64,000 nt of DNA from Cognatiluteimonas sedimenti (GCF_022808325.1 NZ_JALGCL010000003.1:124001-188000); one strand, 5' to 3'; numbered from the stretch's first letter, positions 1-9,615 are shown. Numbers and translations: made by a program. Notes: generated by a model from the letters alone, not told the origin.

Positions 1-535
1 CCAGCGCCTCGACCGACACCACCTTGCCGTTGCCGAACTCGACCTGCGGCTGGAACCATGGCAGCAGCTGGCCGTTGAGCAACGCGGCGCGCATGTCCTC
101 GAGGCTGGCTTCGGCCGGTTCGTCGTCGTCTTCGTCCTGCAGCCGCACCTTGTAGGAAGCGAGCACGCCCTGCAGCTTGTCGACCGTCAACGGCTTCTCG
201 ACGCTGCCCAGCACGTGCAGCCCGTAGGCACGGGCCATGGTCTGCACGGTGTTGAGCAGCGCCGGGTCGAGCGCGCTGACCAGCGCGACGCCGCGCGCCA
301 GCCGCAGCTGGGCGACGTGGCCGATGAATTCGATCCCGTCCATGCCGGGCATGTCCAGGTCCACCAGCACCACGTCCGGCGGCTCCGACAGGCGCTGCAG
401 GAGTTCCAGCGCGGCGATGCCGTCGGCGGCTTCCTGCACGGTTTCGATGCCGAGCTCGGCCAGCAGGCGCAGGGCCATGCGGCGCTGGAAGCCGTGGTCC
501 TCGACCACCAGGATCTTCAGTGCAGACAAGGTCAC
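1..535 (-). CDS. Response regulator with REC and EAL domains (partial, C-terminus beyond window)
   Basis: Reading the minus strand from a GTG at 535 gives a receiver domain of about 120 residues: acidic pocket (VVED near residues 10-13), probable phospho-acceptor Asp59 in VLVDLDMPG, and the Lys-Pro switch in SVEKPLT. An acidic linker follows, then the opening of an EAL c-di-GMP phosphodiesterase domain (LPWFQPQVEFGNGKVVSVEAL) that runs off the left edge. The GTG start is preferred because AGGGGAG lies about five bases upstream, and the ATG five bases further out hits a stop after two codons. REC-EAL proteins degrade c-di-GMP under control of a partner histidine kinase. No kinase is visible next to it. 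The catalytic half of the EAL domain is outside the window, so activity cannot be judged. Confidence 0.85.
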   Translation of the reverse strand, partial: MTLSALKILVVEDHGFQRRMALRLLAELGIETVQEAADGIAALELLQRLSEPPDVVLVDLDMPGMDGIEFIGHVAQLRLARGVALVSALDPALLNTVQTMARAYGLHVLGSVEKPLTVDKLQGVLASYKVRLQDEDDDEPAEASLEDMRAALLNGQLLPWFQPQVEFGNGKVVSVEAL

Positions 536-693
536 CGCATCTCCCCTGATGGATGCGCGTCGCGAACGCCGAGCCTACTCCAGCCGGGGTGCGCCGCGAA
601 AGCGCGACGGGTGGATGGCGCCGGCGCGGAATTGCCAGGGCGCGCCGCGGCTGCAGGGCACCTGCCGCATGCGCGTCGGCCAAGCCTCGTTCG

Positions 694-1515
694 CTAGCGC
701 GCTGCCACCTGCAGGCCGCCGCCGCCACGGCGCGCACTGGCCAGGATCTCGCGCGCGTTGCGTCCGCTGCAGCCGAACCAGCGCGAGCCCGACAGCCAGT
801 CGGCTTCGTCGGCGTAGGCGAACAGCAACTGGCCGCCCTTGAGCGTGTCGATCACCGCGTGCGCCACCTGCGGCCGCAGCGCCGGGCACCCCCAGCTGCG
901 GCCGAGCCGGCCCTGGCGCCGGGCCTGCACCGGATCCACGTACGACGCGCCGTGCATCACGATCAGGCGCTGGCGGGCGTTGTCGTTGAAACCCGGATCC
1001 AGCCCGTCCATGCGCAGCGAGTAACCGTTGCCGCCGACGTAGGTGTCGGCGGTGGCGAACAGGCCCAGGCTGGTCTGGTGGCTGCCGTCGCGGTTGGAGA
1101 AGGCGGTGGCGAAATTCTCGCCACTGCCACTGCCGTGGGCGACATGCTCGTCGTACAGCAACCGCCCGCGCTCGAGGTCGAAGACCCACAGCCGCGGCTG
1201 GGTCGAAGGCCGGGTGTAGTCGATCACCGCCAGCCGCGAGCCGTCGGCGACGTCACCGGCGGCCATTGCGCAGCTGCGTGCCTCCAGCGCCAGCGCCAGC
1301 ACCCCGCGGTCGGCGTCGGGCGCCAGCCGCGACAGCTGTTCGAGCACGACGGCTTTGCGATCGGCCGCGGGCGGCACCGGCGTGGCCGTGGGCGGCGCGA
1401 TGGCAGCGGCCGCCGGCGCGGCGGCGGGCGCGGGCTGAGGACGGGGCTCGGGCGCGGCGCAGCCGGCGATTGCGCCCGCAGCCAGCAAGGTCAAGGCGAG
1501 GTGAAAACGCGACAT
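694..1515 (-). CDS. Murein L,D-transpeptidase catalytic domain lipoprotein
   Basis: The 273-residue product starts with a lipoprotein signal (LLAAGAIAGC) followed by an Ala/Pro-rich linker of about 35 residues. The C-terminal half carries the signature of the murein L,D-transpeptidase family: IVMHGASYVDP and, 15-20 residues later, LGRSWGCPAL, where the Cys is the expected nucleophile. Enzymes of this type make or edit 3-3 peptide cross-links, or attach proteins to peptidoglycan, in the periplasm. It lies 18 bases downstream of a second L,D-transpeptidase of a different subfamily on the same strand, so the two are probably co-transcribed. The Shine-Dalgarno is weak. The family call is firm; the exact reaction is not. 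Confidence 0.85.
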   Translation of the reverse strand: MSRFHLALTLLAAGAIAGCAAPEPRPQPAPAAAPAAAAIAPPTATPVPPAADRKAVVLEQLSRLAPDADRGVLALALEARSCAMAAGDVADGSRLAVIDYTRPSTQPRLWVFDLERGRLLYDEHVAHGSGSGENFATAFSNRDGSHQTSLGLFATADTYVGGNGYSLRMDGLDPGFNDNARQRLIVMHGASYVDPVQARRQGRLGRSWGCPALRPQVAHAVIDTLKGGQLLFAYADEADWLSGSRWFGCSGRNAREILASARRGGGGLQVAAR

Positions 1516-1533
1516 TGCCGCAGGATAGCGGCA

Positions 1534-2583
1534 TCAGTCCCCGGCTGGCTGAACCGATGTCGCAGGTTCGGCTTCCAGCACCGTGATGTCATCGCCAGCG
1601 GCGGCCTGCGCGGACGGGTTCAGGCCCAGGGAATCGCCGGTGACCACCAGCGTGGCGCCGGGCGCGAGCGCGTCGTACAGCGCGGCGGCGAAGGCCGGCG
1701 GGAGCTGCAGCTTGCCCGCGCGCACCGCGGCCACCACGGCATCGGCCGGTGCACCCGAGGCGGTCGCCTCCATCCAGCGTCGCGCCGGGCGGTCCGGGGC
1801 GACGCTGCTGGCGCCGGTGCCATCGCCCTCCAGCAGCACCCAGGCGCGGGTGCCGCTGTAGGCGGGGCCCTGCCACTGCACCGGCGCGCGCCCGATTTCC
1901 ACGCCCTGGCGCAGCACCGCCAGTTCGCCGTCGCCCAGGCTCAGCACCACGGTCAGCGGCCCGGCCGGCGCCAGCTCCGGCTGCCAGCGGTAGGCCCCCG
2001 TCGCCATCGCCGCCGCCACCGGGCGCGGCTGCCCGGTGCCCGGGGCCACCGGTGCGAACCAGCCCGGATAGGTCACTGCCGGCATGTGCGACGTGGCATC
2101 GGCGATCACCACGGTCATCCCGCGCGCGGTGGTGGCGAACAGCAGTTCGGAGAAGCGGTATGGCAGGCGCACGCACCCGTGCGAGGCCGGATAACCGGGC
2201 AGCTTGCCGGCATGCAGCGCGATGCCGTCCCAGGTCAGCCGCTGCATGAACGGCATCGGCGCAGCGTCGTAGAGGTTGGAGTAGTGCTCGCGGCGCTTTT
2301 CCAGGATGGTGAACACGCCGGTCGGGGTCTCGTGCCCCGGCATCCCGGTGCTCACCGTCGACACGCCGATGCGCACGCCGTTGCGGTACACGTGCGCCAG
2401 TTGTTCGGGCAGGCTGACCACCACCACCACCGGTCCGCTCGGTGCCAGTTCCGGCGTCCACAGGTATTGGCCCGGCGCCAGCACCGGTTCGGCGGCCGCC
2501 GCCGGCAGCGTCGCGGCGAGCAGCAGCAGGCACGCGGCGCCGCGGACCCGCTGGACCAGCGCGGCAAGGCTCGCAGTCGTCAT
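1534..2583 (-). CDS. YkuD-type L,D-transpeptidase, secreted
   Basis: The preferred ATG at 2583 gives a 349-residue protein with an immediate signal peptide (MTTASLAALVQRVRG... ending in AAAA). In-frame ATGs at 2619 and 2763 would only add an Arg/Pro-rich non-signal stretch. The YkuD domain covers roughly residues 40-170: PVVVVVSLPEQLAHVY, TPTGVFTILEKRREHYS, and the catalytic motif HAGKLPGYPASHGCVRLP with His and Cys nucleophile. A C-terminal domain of about 150 residues repeats the QPELAPAGPLTVVLSL theme of the N-terminus but lacks a Cys active site, suggesting a degenerate duplicated module. It is expected to form peptidoglycan 3-3 cross-links in the periplasm, in one transcription unit with the following L,D-transpeptidase. 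Confidence 0.85.
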   Translation of the reverse strand: MTTASLAALVQRVRGAACLLLLAATLPAAAAEPVLAPGQYLWTPELAPSGPVVVVVSLPEQLAHVYRNGVRIGVSTVSTGMPGHETPTGVFTILEKRREHYSNLYDAAPMPFMQRLTWDGIALHAGKLPGYPASHGCVRLPYRFSELLFATTARGMTVVIADATSHMPAVTYPGWFAPVAPGTGQPRPVAAAMATGAYRWQPELAPAGPLTVVLSLGDGELAVLRQGVEIGRAPVQWQGPAYSGTRAWVLLEGDGTGASSVAPDRPARRWMEATASGAPADAVVAAVRAGKLQLPPAFAAALYDALAPGATLVVTGDSLGLNPSAQAAAGDDITVLEAEPATSVQPAGD

Positions 2584-2979
2584 GGCTGCAGTCTGCGCCG
2601 GACACGGCGCTGCGGCCATGACCCGGGTCAACCGCAGCCACGGATGCAACGGACAGCGTGCGCCGGTAGCCGCCGCGCAGGGCGGCGTGCGCCGCGCGGG
2701 CCCCGGCAACGCGTGCGGGCAAGCAAGAGCCACAAGCGCGGCTCGCAGGCTCGACGGCGGCACCTGCGTGCGCGCCCGCGTCGTCGGCTACGCGCGCCTT
2801 CCATCGCCTCCACGCCACGGCGGTTTCACGACGACGCGCGCGCAAGGAGAAAATGTGCGCACGGTCGCATTATCCGATGCCGGTGCCGCCACCATTGCGG
2901 GATGGTCCGGTGAGGGCGCGGCGGCGACGACGCATGTGCTATACCCGGCCTGCATCGACTTGGAGGCCCAAGGCCACGC
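2584..2979. other. Intergenic region between divergent genes (396 bp)
   Basis: This gap separates the minus-strand L,D-transpeptidase from the plus-strand c-di-GMP enzyme and should hold both promoters. I see no convincing -35/-10 pair, tandem repeat or RNA structure. A good Shine-Dalgarno (AAGGAG) precedes an ATG at 2853, but that frame overlaps the next gene out of register and encodes an Arg/Pro-rich shadow peptide. Confidence 0.5.
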
Positions 2980-5913
2980 ATGCAGTCTTTGACGGACCGC
3001 GCCCCAGGGACGGACACCGGAAATCCGCTGGCCTGGCTGTGGGCACTGTCGGAGGCGGACAGCGCCCGCGAAGTCGCCAGGCAGGTGGTGCAGATCGCCT
3101 CGACGCTGCCGGACTGCACGCATGCCCAGGTGGCCTGGCGGCTGGACGCGAAAACAGCGCCGGACTGCGAGCCCGCGCAGCCGATCGATGCCCCCGACCT
3201 TGAGATGCTGCAGGCCGCCGCCGCCGAAGGCAGCGCATGGCGTGACGACCGCCGCCGCGCCGCGTTCGCCTTCGCCGACCGCGCTGGTGCGCCCGTCCTG
3301 CTGCTGGCGTTCGCGCAGCCGCAGCCAGGAGCCGGGCTTCCGCTGTCGTTCATCGACATGCTGCGGATCGCCGATCGCCACATGTGGCGGCAACTGGCGC
3401 TGGCCGGCCTGCTGGATACGGTCGCCGGGCTGGAGCACGCCGAGAGGTTGCAGCGCGCGCTGTTCGCGATCGCCGACCTCGCAGGGTCCGACCGCGACAT
3501 GCCGGAGATGCTCCGCGGGGTCCACCGCATCATCGCTTCGCTGATGTATGCGGAAAACTTCTACATCGTGCTGCACGACGCCGAACGCGCCAGCATCCGC
3601 TTCCTGTACTTCGCCGACGTCGAGGACACCACGCCGCGCGACCCGGCGCGCGAGATTCCGCTGGCCTCGCGCGAGCACACCCTGACCTGGTACCTGATCC
3701 GCGACGGCGTGGCGCTCATGGGCCGCACCGAGGAACTGCGCCGCCAGGTCTCCGGCCCGCTGGCGGTGATCGGGCCGGACAGCCACGACTGGCTCGGGGT
3801 CCCAATGTTGCGCGACGGCAAGGTGTTCGGCGCGCTGGTGGTGCAGAGCTACATCGACGAAGTCCGCTACAGCGACAAGGACATGGCCCTGCTCGAGTTC
3901 GTCGGCAGCCACATCCTGACGGCGCTGGAGCGCAAGCAGGGGCAAGCCGCGCTCGAGGAGTCGGTGCGCCTGCGGACGCAGGAGCTGGCCGAAGCCAACC
4001 GCGGCCTGCAACTGGAGATCGTCGAAAGGCAGCGCGCCGAGCGGCTCCAGGCCGCGCTGTTCCGGATCGCCCAGCTCGCCACCGCCGACATCAGCCAGGA
4101 CGAGTTCTACCGCCAGGTCCATGCGGTGGTGGGGACCTTGCTGGATGCGCGCAACTTCTTCATCGCGCTGCTCAGCGAGGATCACCAGACGCTCGCGTTT
4201 CCGTACGCGGTCGACGAGAGCAACGAGGTCCGCGGCAGCCGGCCGGTAGGCCGCGGCTTGAGCGAGTACGTGCTCGCGCACGGCAAGGGGATTTTCCAGA
4301 CCGACGACATCCTGGTGCTGGCCGACCAGGGCCACATCGACCTGGACATGGTCGGCGAGCTCGCCCGCTGCTGGCTGGGCGTGCCGCTGCAGGCCGGCGA
4401 CGAGGTCATCGGGCTGGTGGTCGTGCAGAGCTACTCCGAGGAAGACCGCTACACGCCCGCGGACGAGGAACTGCTGACGTTCGTCGCCTCGCAGATCGCC
4501 AACAGCCTCAGCCGCCGCCGCGCCGCGCTGATCCAGCAGCAGGCGCTCGCCCAGCTCGAGTTGCGGGTGCAGGAGCGCACCGGCGAGCTGCGGCGCGAGA
4601 TCCAGGAGCGCGAGCGCGTCCAGGAGCAGCTCAAGCACCAGGTGATGCACGACGCGCTGACCGGCCTGCCCAACCGCGGCTACCTCCGGGAACGGCTGGA
4701 GCGCGTGCTGAACCTGCTCAAGCGCGATGCGCGGCGACAATGCGCGTTGCTGTACCTGGACATCGATCGCTTCAAGGTGATCAACGACAGCCTCGGCCAC
4801 CTGGCCGGCGACGACTACCTCAGGGAGATCGCGCAACGCCTGCTGACCTGCGTGCGCGAGCCGGACCTGGTCGCGCGCCTGTCGGGCGACGAATTCGCGA
4901 TCCTGCTCGAGCAGGTGCCGCTGCCCGGCACCGCCGTGCGCGTCGCCCAGCGCGTCCTGGAAGCCCTCGCCCGGCCGCTGCTGATCGCCGGCAGGGAGCT
5001 GGAGCCCTCGGCCAGCATCGGCATCGCCATCGCCGACAGCGGCTACGAGCTCGCTGACGCGCTGCTGCACGACGCCGACGTCGCGCTGTACCGCGCCAAG
5101 GCGCTGGGCCGCAAGCGTTTCGAACTGTTCGATGCGTCGCTGCAGAAGCGTGCCGTGGACGTGCTGACGATGGAGCGCGAGCTGCGCATCGCGCTGCACG
5201 AGAACCAGTTCGTGCCGCATTTCCAGCCAATCGTGCGGCTGGACACCAACCAGGTGCAGGGCTACGAGGCGTTGATCCGCTGGAACCACCCGGAACGCGG
5301 GCTGATCGGGCCCGGCGAATTCCTGCAGGTCGCCGAGGAAAGCAGCAACATCGAGGCGATCGACTGGTGGATGTTCGAGCACAGCAGCGCATTGGCCGCG
5401 CGGCATTTCAGCGACGATCGCTATCTCGCGCTCAATGTCTCGGCGCTGCATTTCCGCCGCGAGGATTTCTGCGGGCGCCTGCTCGACACGCTGCGCCGCA
5501 CCGGGCTGCCGCCCTCGCGGTTGGTGATCGAGGTCACGGAAGGTTCGTTGCTGGACGATCCCGAAGGCGTACGCGACATCCTGGCCACCCTGCGCCGGGA
5601 CGGCATCGGCGCGGCGCTGGACGATTTCGGCACCGGCTATTCCTCGCTCAGCTACCTGCACACGTTTCCGTTGCGGGTGGTCAAGATCGACCGCAGTTTC
5701 GTCGCCCGCCTGGGCGAGCCGGGCAGCGGCAACAGCGACGCGGTGGTCGGCTCGATCCTGGCGCTGGCCAGCGCACTGGGGGTGGAGCCGGTGGCCGAGG
5801 GGATCGAGACCGAGGCGCAACGCGACCGGCTGCTGGCGATGGGCTGCCGGTTCGGACAGGGTTACCTGCTGGGCCGCCCGGCCCCGCTCGGCGACCCGCC
5901 AACGGCCGGCTGA
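2980..5913 (+). CDS. GAF-GAF-GGDEF-EAL cyclic-di-GMP turnover protein
   Basis: The 977-residue soluble multidomain signalling protein has an N-terminal region of no recognised fold (1-160), two GAF-like sensor domains (about 165-325 and 360-515, each with a DWLGVP or CWLGVP motif and VVQSY), coiled-coil linkers, a GGDEF domain (about 560-715) and an EAL domain (about 725-970). The diguanylate cyclase motif reads SGDEF at 635-639, a permitted variant of GGDEF. The phosphodiesterase motif EAL is at 763-765, and later catalytic motifs (LDDFGTGYSS, KIDRSF) are intact. Both enzyme halves therefore look competent, and which dominates is probably set by GAF ligands. It stands alone, 16 bases from a convergent peptidase gene. 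No transmembrane segments are seen. Confidence 0.9.
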   Translation: MQSLTDRAPGTDTGNPLAWLWALSEADSAREVARQVVQIASTLPDCTHAQVAWRLDAKTAPDCEPAQPIDAPDLEMLQAAAAEGSAWRDDRRRAAFAFADRAGAPVLLLAFAQPQPGAGLPLSFIDMLRIADRHMWRQLALAGLLDTVAGLEHAERLQRALFAIADLAGSDRDMPEMLRGVHRIIASLMYAENFYIVLHDAERASIRFLYFADVEDTTPRDPAREIPLASREHTLTWYLIRDGVALMGRTEELRRQVSGPLAVIGPDSHDWLGVPMLRDGKVFGALVVQSYIDEVRYSDKDMALLEFVGSHILTALERKQGQAALEESVRLRTQELAEANRGLQLEIVERQRAERLQAALFRIAQLATADISQDEFYRQVHAVVGTLLDARNFFIALLSEDHQTLAFPYAVDESNEVRGSRPVGRGLSEYVLAHGKGIFQTDDILVLADQGHIDLDMVGELARCWLGVPLQAGDEVIGLVVVQSYSEEDRYTPADEELLTFVASQIANSLSRRRAALIQQQALAQLELRVQERTGELRREIQERERVQEQLKHQVMHDALTGLPNRGYLRERLERVLNLLKRDARRQCALLYLDIDRFKVINDSLGHLAGDDYLREIAQRLLTCVREPDLVARLSGDEFAILLEQVPLPGTAVRVAQRVLEALARPLLIAGRELEPSASIGIAIADSGYELADALLHDADVALYRAKALGRKRFELFDASLQKRAVDVLTMERELRIALHENQFVPHFQPIVRLDTNQVQGYEALIRWNHPERGLIGPGEFLQVAEESSNIEAIDWWMFEHSSALAARHFSDDRYLALNVSALHFRREDFCGRLLDTLRRTGLPPSRLVIEVTEGSLLDDPEGVRDILATLRRDGIGAALDDFGTGYSSLSYLHTFPLRVVKIDRSFVARLGEPGSGNSDAVVGSILALASALGVEPVAEGIETEAQRDRLLAMGCRFGQGYLLGRPAPLGDPPTAG

Positions 5914-5929
5914 GGTCGCCGCGCGCCGC

Positions 5930-7822
5930 CTACCTGCGCGGCGCGAGGATCTCCGCCAGGCGATCGGGCCTGCCCTTGATCCGCTCCAGGTGTGGATAGC
6001 GCAGGCCGCCGCGGTAGTCGATGGCGACGGTGCGGTAGCGGTCGAACTCCTTGACCATCAACTGGATCGGCGCCTTGCCGTCCTTCGCCGCCTTGACCGC
6101 GTCCTCGAGCAGATCGCCGCTGTACTCCTGGCCGTTGACCGCCACGACCGTGGTGCCGCTGCCCAGGCCCGCGTTGAATGCCGGGCTGTCCCAGCGCACG
6201 TCGCCGATCTTGCCGTCCTTGTCCAGCGACAGGCCCAGCGAGTACACGAAGTCGGCGCCGCCGCGGTCGCCGCGCGCGCCCTTGGCGTAGGCGTTGGGCT
6301 CGTCCTTGTAGACCAGCTTCCAGCCGCTGGCCTCGAGGCCGCCGGTGAGGCCGACCTTGCCGTCCATGCGCTCGCGCAGGAACGTCGCCCAGTCGTACGG
6401 CATCACGCCATCGAGCGTGGCGACCACGTCGTCGAAGGTGTAGGTGTCCTGCACCTTCCACTCACCATCGTTGACCCCGAAGAACGCCTTGGCGAAATCG
6501 TCCAGAGACTTCCTGACACCGGTCTGGTTGCGGATCAGCGCGTCGGCTTCCAGCCACATCATCTGCCCGGCCGAGTAGTAGTCCTCGCTCATCTGGTAGT
6601 TGCGGTAGGCGCGTGGCGCGCGCGAAGCGATGATCGGGTCGTTGGTGGTGTCCTGCACGCTGCGCCAGGCCAGGCCAGGGCGGTTGTCGGCATAGGTCGC
6701 CGCGACCAGCGCCAGCGCGTCGCGCGCGGCCTCCTGCGGGCGCATGCCACTGCGCGCGGCCAGCACGTTGCCCCAGTACTGGGTCTGGCCCTCGTAGACC
6801 CACAGCAACGAGTCCTGCATCGGCACGTTGAAGTTCGGCGTCCACAGGTCGGCCGGGCGCCGGTACTTGCCGTTCCAGGAGTGGGTGTACTCGTGCGCCA
6901 GCAGGTCGGTGAAGCCGACCTTCTCCTTCCAGTCGGTGAAGTAGCCGGTATCGACGCCGTTCTCGCTGGAACGCTGGTGCTCCAGGCCGTTGCCGCCCAT
7001 CTTGCCGGACAGCGAGAACAGCAGGTCGTAGTGGTCGTAGTGTTGCGCGCCGAAGAGCTTGAGCGCCTGCGCCACCATCGCCTTGTGCTGCTGCACCTGT
7101 TCGGGCTTGGTCTCCAGGTACTTCGGCGCATCGGCAATGATGCTCAGGCGCACCGGCACCTTGCCGCCCGGCGGGGTCAGGTCGATCTGTCTCGCGTGGC
7201 GCCCCGCGTACACCGGCGAGTCGGCGAGGATGTCCAGCGGCACGTCCTGGTAATCGACGGTATTGCCGGTGGTGCCTTCGACATCGAGCGCGGTATAGGC
7301 GGTCCACCCGGCCGGGTAGGTGACGCGGGGGTCGAAGCGGATCTGGTGGCCGTAGTGCCCGGCCGGATACAGCAGGGTCGAGATCCACTGCAGGTTGAGC
7401 ATCTCCGGCGTCATCACGATGCGGCCCTGCGAGCGGTCGGTCGCGGTCAGGAAGTCGAACTGCGCGGTGATCGACTGCACGCCCTCGGGCACGGTCAGGT
7501 GGAAGGCATGCACGTCGAGCGTGTCGCGCTTCCACGCCAGCTCCTGGCCATTGGCGATGAAGGTGATGCCGGCGACCTTGTCGATCGCGCCGCGCGGCGA
7601 ATGCCCGCCCGGGATCCACTCCGGATACAGCAGGGTCAGCTCGCCGGCCTGCACCGGAATGGTTTCCTTCACCCGGAAGATGCGCTGCGCCAGGTTGGTG
7701 GCATCGACCTCGACCTTGATCGTGCCCGGCGCGTAGGGCGTGTCCTGCGGCGGCGGGACTTCGGCGTGGAGGCTGCCGGCGACGGCGAGCGAAAGGGCGG
7801 CAAGGACGAGGCGGCGCGACAT
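5930..7822 (-). CDS. M61 family metallopeptidase (glycyl aminopeptidase type) with PDZ domain
   Basis: The 630-residue exported protein has a signal peptide (SRRLVLAALSLAVAGSLHA), an N-terminal beta-domain, and a thermolysin-like catalytic domain with zinc motif HEYTHSW (His310, Glu311, His314). The downstream WVYEGQTQYWGN segment probably supplies the third ligand. A PDZ domain occupies the last 120 residues or so (ADFVYSLGLSL...SPAFNAGLGSGTTVVAVNG). This order is the standard M61 layout. The ATG at 7822 has GGAG six bases upstream. Family members are periplasmic or secreted peptidases with a preference for N-terminal Gly/Ala. It is a stand-alone gene with no operon partner. Confidence 0.92.
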   Translation of the reverse strand: MSRRLVLAALSLAVAGSLHAEVPPPQDTPYAPGTIKVEVDATNLAQRIFRVKETIPVQAGELTLLYPEWIPGGHSPRGAIDKVAGITFIANGQELAWKRDTLDVHAFHLTVPEGVQSITAQFDFLTATDRSQGRIVMTPEMLNLQWISTLLYPAGHYGHQIRFDPRVTYPAGWTAYTALDVEGTTGNTVDYQDVPLDILADSPVYAGRHARQIDLTPPGGKVPVRLSIIADAPKYLETKPEQVQQHKAMVAQALKLFGAQHYDHYDLLFSLSGKMGGNGLEHQRSSENGVDTGYFTDWKEKVGFTDLLAHEYTHSWNGKYRRPADLWTPNFNVPMQDSLLWVYEGQTQYWGNVLAARSGMRPQEAARDALALVAATYADNRPGLAWRSVQDTTNDPIIASRAPRAYRNYQMSEDYYSAGQMMWLEADALIRNQTGVRKSLDDFAKAFFGVNDGEWKVQDTYTFDDVVATLDGVMPYDWATFLRERMDGKVGLTGGLEASGWKLVYKDEPNAYAKGARGDRGGADFVYSLGLSLDKDGKIGDVRWDSPAFNAGLGSGTTVVAVNGQEYSGDLLEDAVKAAKDGKAPIQLMVKEFDRYRTVAIDYRGGLRYPHLERIKGRPDRLAEILAPRR

Positions 7823-7905
7823 GGCAACTCCAGGGAACGGACCGGGACAACCCTTCCATCCTAGCGGCGCGTGCCGCGACCGCCCCTGCCAAAAGCCATG
7901 CGGCG

Positions 7906-9498
7906 CTACAGCTGCGACTCGATCGGCAACCATCCCAGCACCCGCGCCAGCGCGCGGCGCGCGAGGCTGGCGTCGGGTTCGCTGGCCAGCATCCGCGGCG
8001 GCGAGGCCGCGCGGTCGAGCCAGCGCACCCGGCCGTCGCTGTCCAGGAACACCCAGTAGCTGTGCGCGGGCGACGCCAGGCGCAGGTATTCGGCGCGCAC
8101 TTCGGCCGCCAGCGCCGGATCCTCGAACCACACGCCCATCTCGGTGTTGAGGTAGGCCGAGCGCGGATCCAGGTTGAACGAGCCGATGAAACCGCGGGCG
8201 TCGTCCAGCACCAGCGCCTTGGTGTGCAGGCTGGCGCCGCTGCGGCCCAGCGCGCCGGCCAGCTCCGGCGCGCCGCGCAACCGGATCTCGTACAGCGACA
8301 CCCCGTCGCGCAGCAGCGGCACGCGATAGCCGGCATAACCGCTGTGCACCGCCGGCACGTCGTTGGCCGCCAGCGAGTTGGTGACCACGCCGACGCTGGC
8401 GCCGCGGCGCACGACCCCGGCCAGGCCCTGCTCGCCGGTGCCGCCGGGCACGAAATAGGGCGAGATCAGCAGCGCCTTGTGCCGCACCGCGCCCAGCTCC
8501 CGCGACAGCCGCGTCACCAGCCAGTCGCCGCGGTCGTCGTGGTCCCGTTTCAGCGGCGGATCCGACACCACCTGCAGGCGGCTGCTCCAGTGCGGCTTCA
8601 GCGCACCCTGCAGGTAGTGGCGGACGTTGCGCGAGGCGGCCACGCGCGCCAGGTAGGGCGCGGCGCGTGCCTGCATCGCGGCCGCGTCGGTCGCGGACAC
8701 GAACGCATCCAGCTGCTCCGGCTCGATGCTGTTGAGCGCGGCGATCGGCACCGCCGCCGCGCTGTTCCAGAACCGGTCGAAGATGGCGCTGGCCGACGCC
8801 ACTTCCGGCCCCATCAGCAGCAGGTCCAGGTCGCGGAAGTTGAAGTCGTCGGCCGCGGCGAAATATTCCTGGCCGATGTTGCGCCCGCCGATGATCGCCA
8901 CCCGCCCGTCGGCGATCCAGGCCTTGTTGTGCATGCGGTGGTTGACGCTGAAGACCCGATGCACCAGTTCGATCCCGCGGCTGAAGCCGTCGCGGTTGCG
9001 GAACGGGTTGTACAGGCGCAGCTCGATGTTGCGATGCGCGTCCAGCGCCATCAGCTGCGGATCGAGCCCGGCGGCGTTCATGTCGTCGAGCAGGATCCGC
9101 ACCCGCACGCCGCGCTCGGCCGCGGCATGGACCTCGCGCGCCAGCAGCCGCCCGGTGAAGTCGTCGTGCCAGATGTAGTACTGCAGGTCCAGGCTGCGGC
9201 CGGCCTTGCGCGCACTCATGGCACGGGCGGCGAAGGCGTCCAGGCCGTCGGCGAGCAGCAGGGCCCCGCTCTGGCCCGGGTGCGCGGCAAGGATCGGGGC
9301 CAGTTCGCGATCGATCGCGGTCTGCGCCGGCTGCAGCGGCAACGCGTGGCCCGGCGCACCGCTGGCCCGGGGCGCGAGGTAGTCGTTGAACAGCAGGCCG
9401 CTGCCGGCCAGGACCAGCAGCGATGCGACCGCCACCACGAGGCCGCGGAGGATGCGCTGGCGCGGCGTTGCGTCCGCGGTGGCGGCGACGGGTCCCAT
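7906..9498 (-). CDS. Phospholipase D family protein (cardiolipin synthase C-like)
   Basis: Starting at ATG 9498, the 530-residue protein has an N-terminal membrane anchor (LRGLVVAVASLLVLAGSGLLF) and two HxK(x)4D half-sites: HNKAWIADG (His190) with GGRN downstream, and HTKALVLDD (His425) followed by GSFNLDPRS. Two HKD motifs form one active site in PLD-family phosphatidyltransferases. Sequence flavour (RSLDLQYYIWHDDFTGRLL near the start of the domain) matches ClsC/YmdC-type proteins rather than the ClsA-type enzyme at 52886-54331. Probable role: cardiolipin or related anionic lipid synthesis, or phospholipid transfer at the inner membrane. The gene stands alone and is divergent from the I78 inhibitor gene. 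Confidence 0.88.
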   Translation of the reverse strand: MGPVAATADATPRQRILRGLVVAVASLLVLAGSGLLFNDYLAPRASGAPGHALPLQPAQTAIDRELAPILAAHPGQSGALLLADGLDAFAARAMSARKAGRSLDLQYYIWHDDFTGRLLAREVHAAAERGVRVRILLDDMNAAGLDPQLMALDAHRNIELRLYNPFRNRDGFSRGIELVHRVFSVNHRMHNKAWIADGRVAIIGGRNIGQEYFAAADDFNFRDLDLLLMGPEVASASAIFDRFWNSAAAVPIAALNSIEPEQLDAFVSATDAAAMQARAAPYLARVAASRNVRHYLQGALKPHWSSRLQVVSDPPLKRDHDDRGDWLVTRLSRELGAVRHKALLISPYFVPGGTGEQGLAGVVRRGASVGVVTNSLAANDVPAVHSGYAGYRVPLLRDGVSLYEIRLRGAPELAGALGRSGASLHTKALVLDDARGFIGSFNLDPRSAYLNTEMGVWFEDPALAAEVRAEYLRLASPAHSYWVFLDSDGRVRWLDRAASPPRMLASEPDASLARRALARVLGWLPIESQL

Positions 9499-9615
9499 GT
9501 GGCCCCGATGGTGCCACAGCGGGTTCACCCGGACTTGCCCGTGGCGGCGGCATGCTGTCGCCTCCGCGTGCGCGCATGCGCCGCGCCCGACATTCCCGCC
9601 ACCGGAGAGCCTGCC

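Noticed and set aside
2853-3203. Frame with a strong AAGGAG Shine-Dalgarno and ATG
   Set aside because: It overlaps the c-di-GMP gene out of frame, and the product is Arg/Pro-rich with no domain.
2788-5820. Minus-strand open frame of about 1010 codons
   Set aside because: It lies antisense to the GAF-GGDEF-EAL gene, whose domains are clear. High G+C keeps stop codons rare in other frames; the product is His/Gln/Arg-rich without a family.
5986-6000. TGTGGATAG considered as a DnaA box
   Set aside because: Single imperfect match inside the M61 coding sequence, far from the origin.
5990-7864. Plus-strand open frame of 624 codons opposite the M61 gene
   Set aside because: Antisense shadow; the opposite strand has HEYTH and PDZ motifs.
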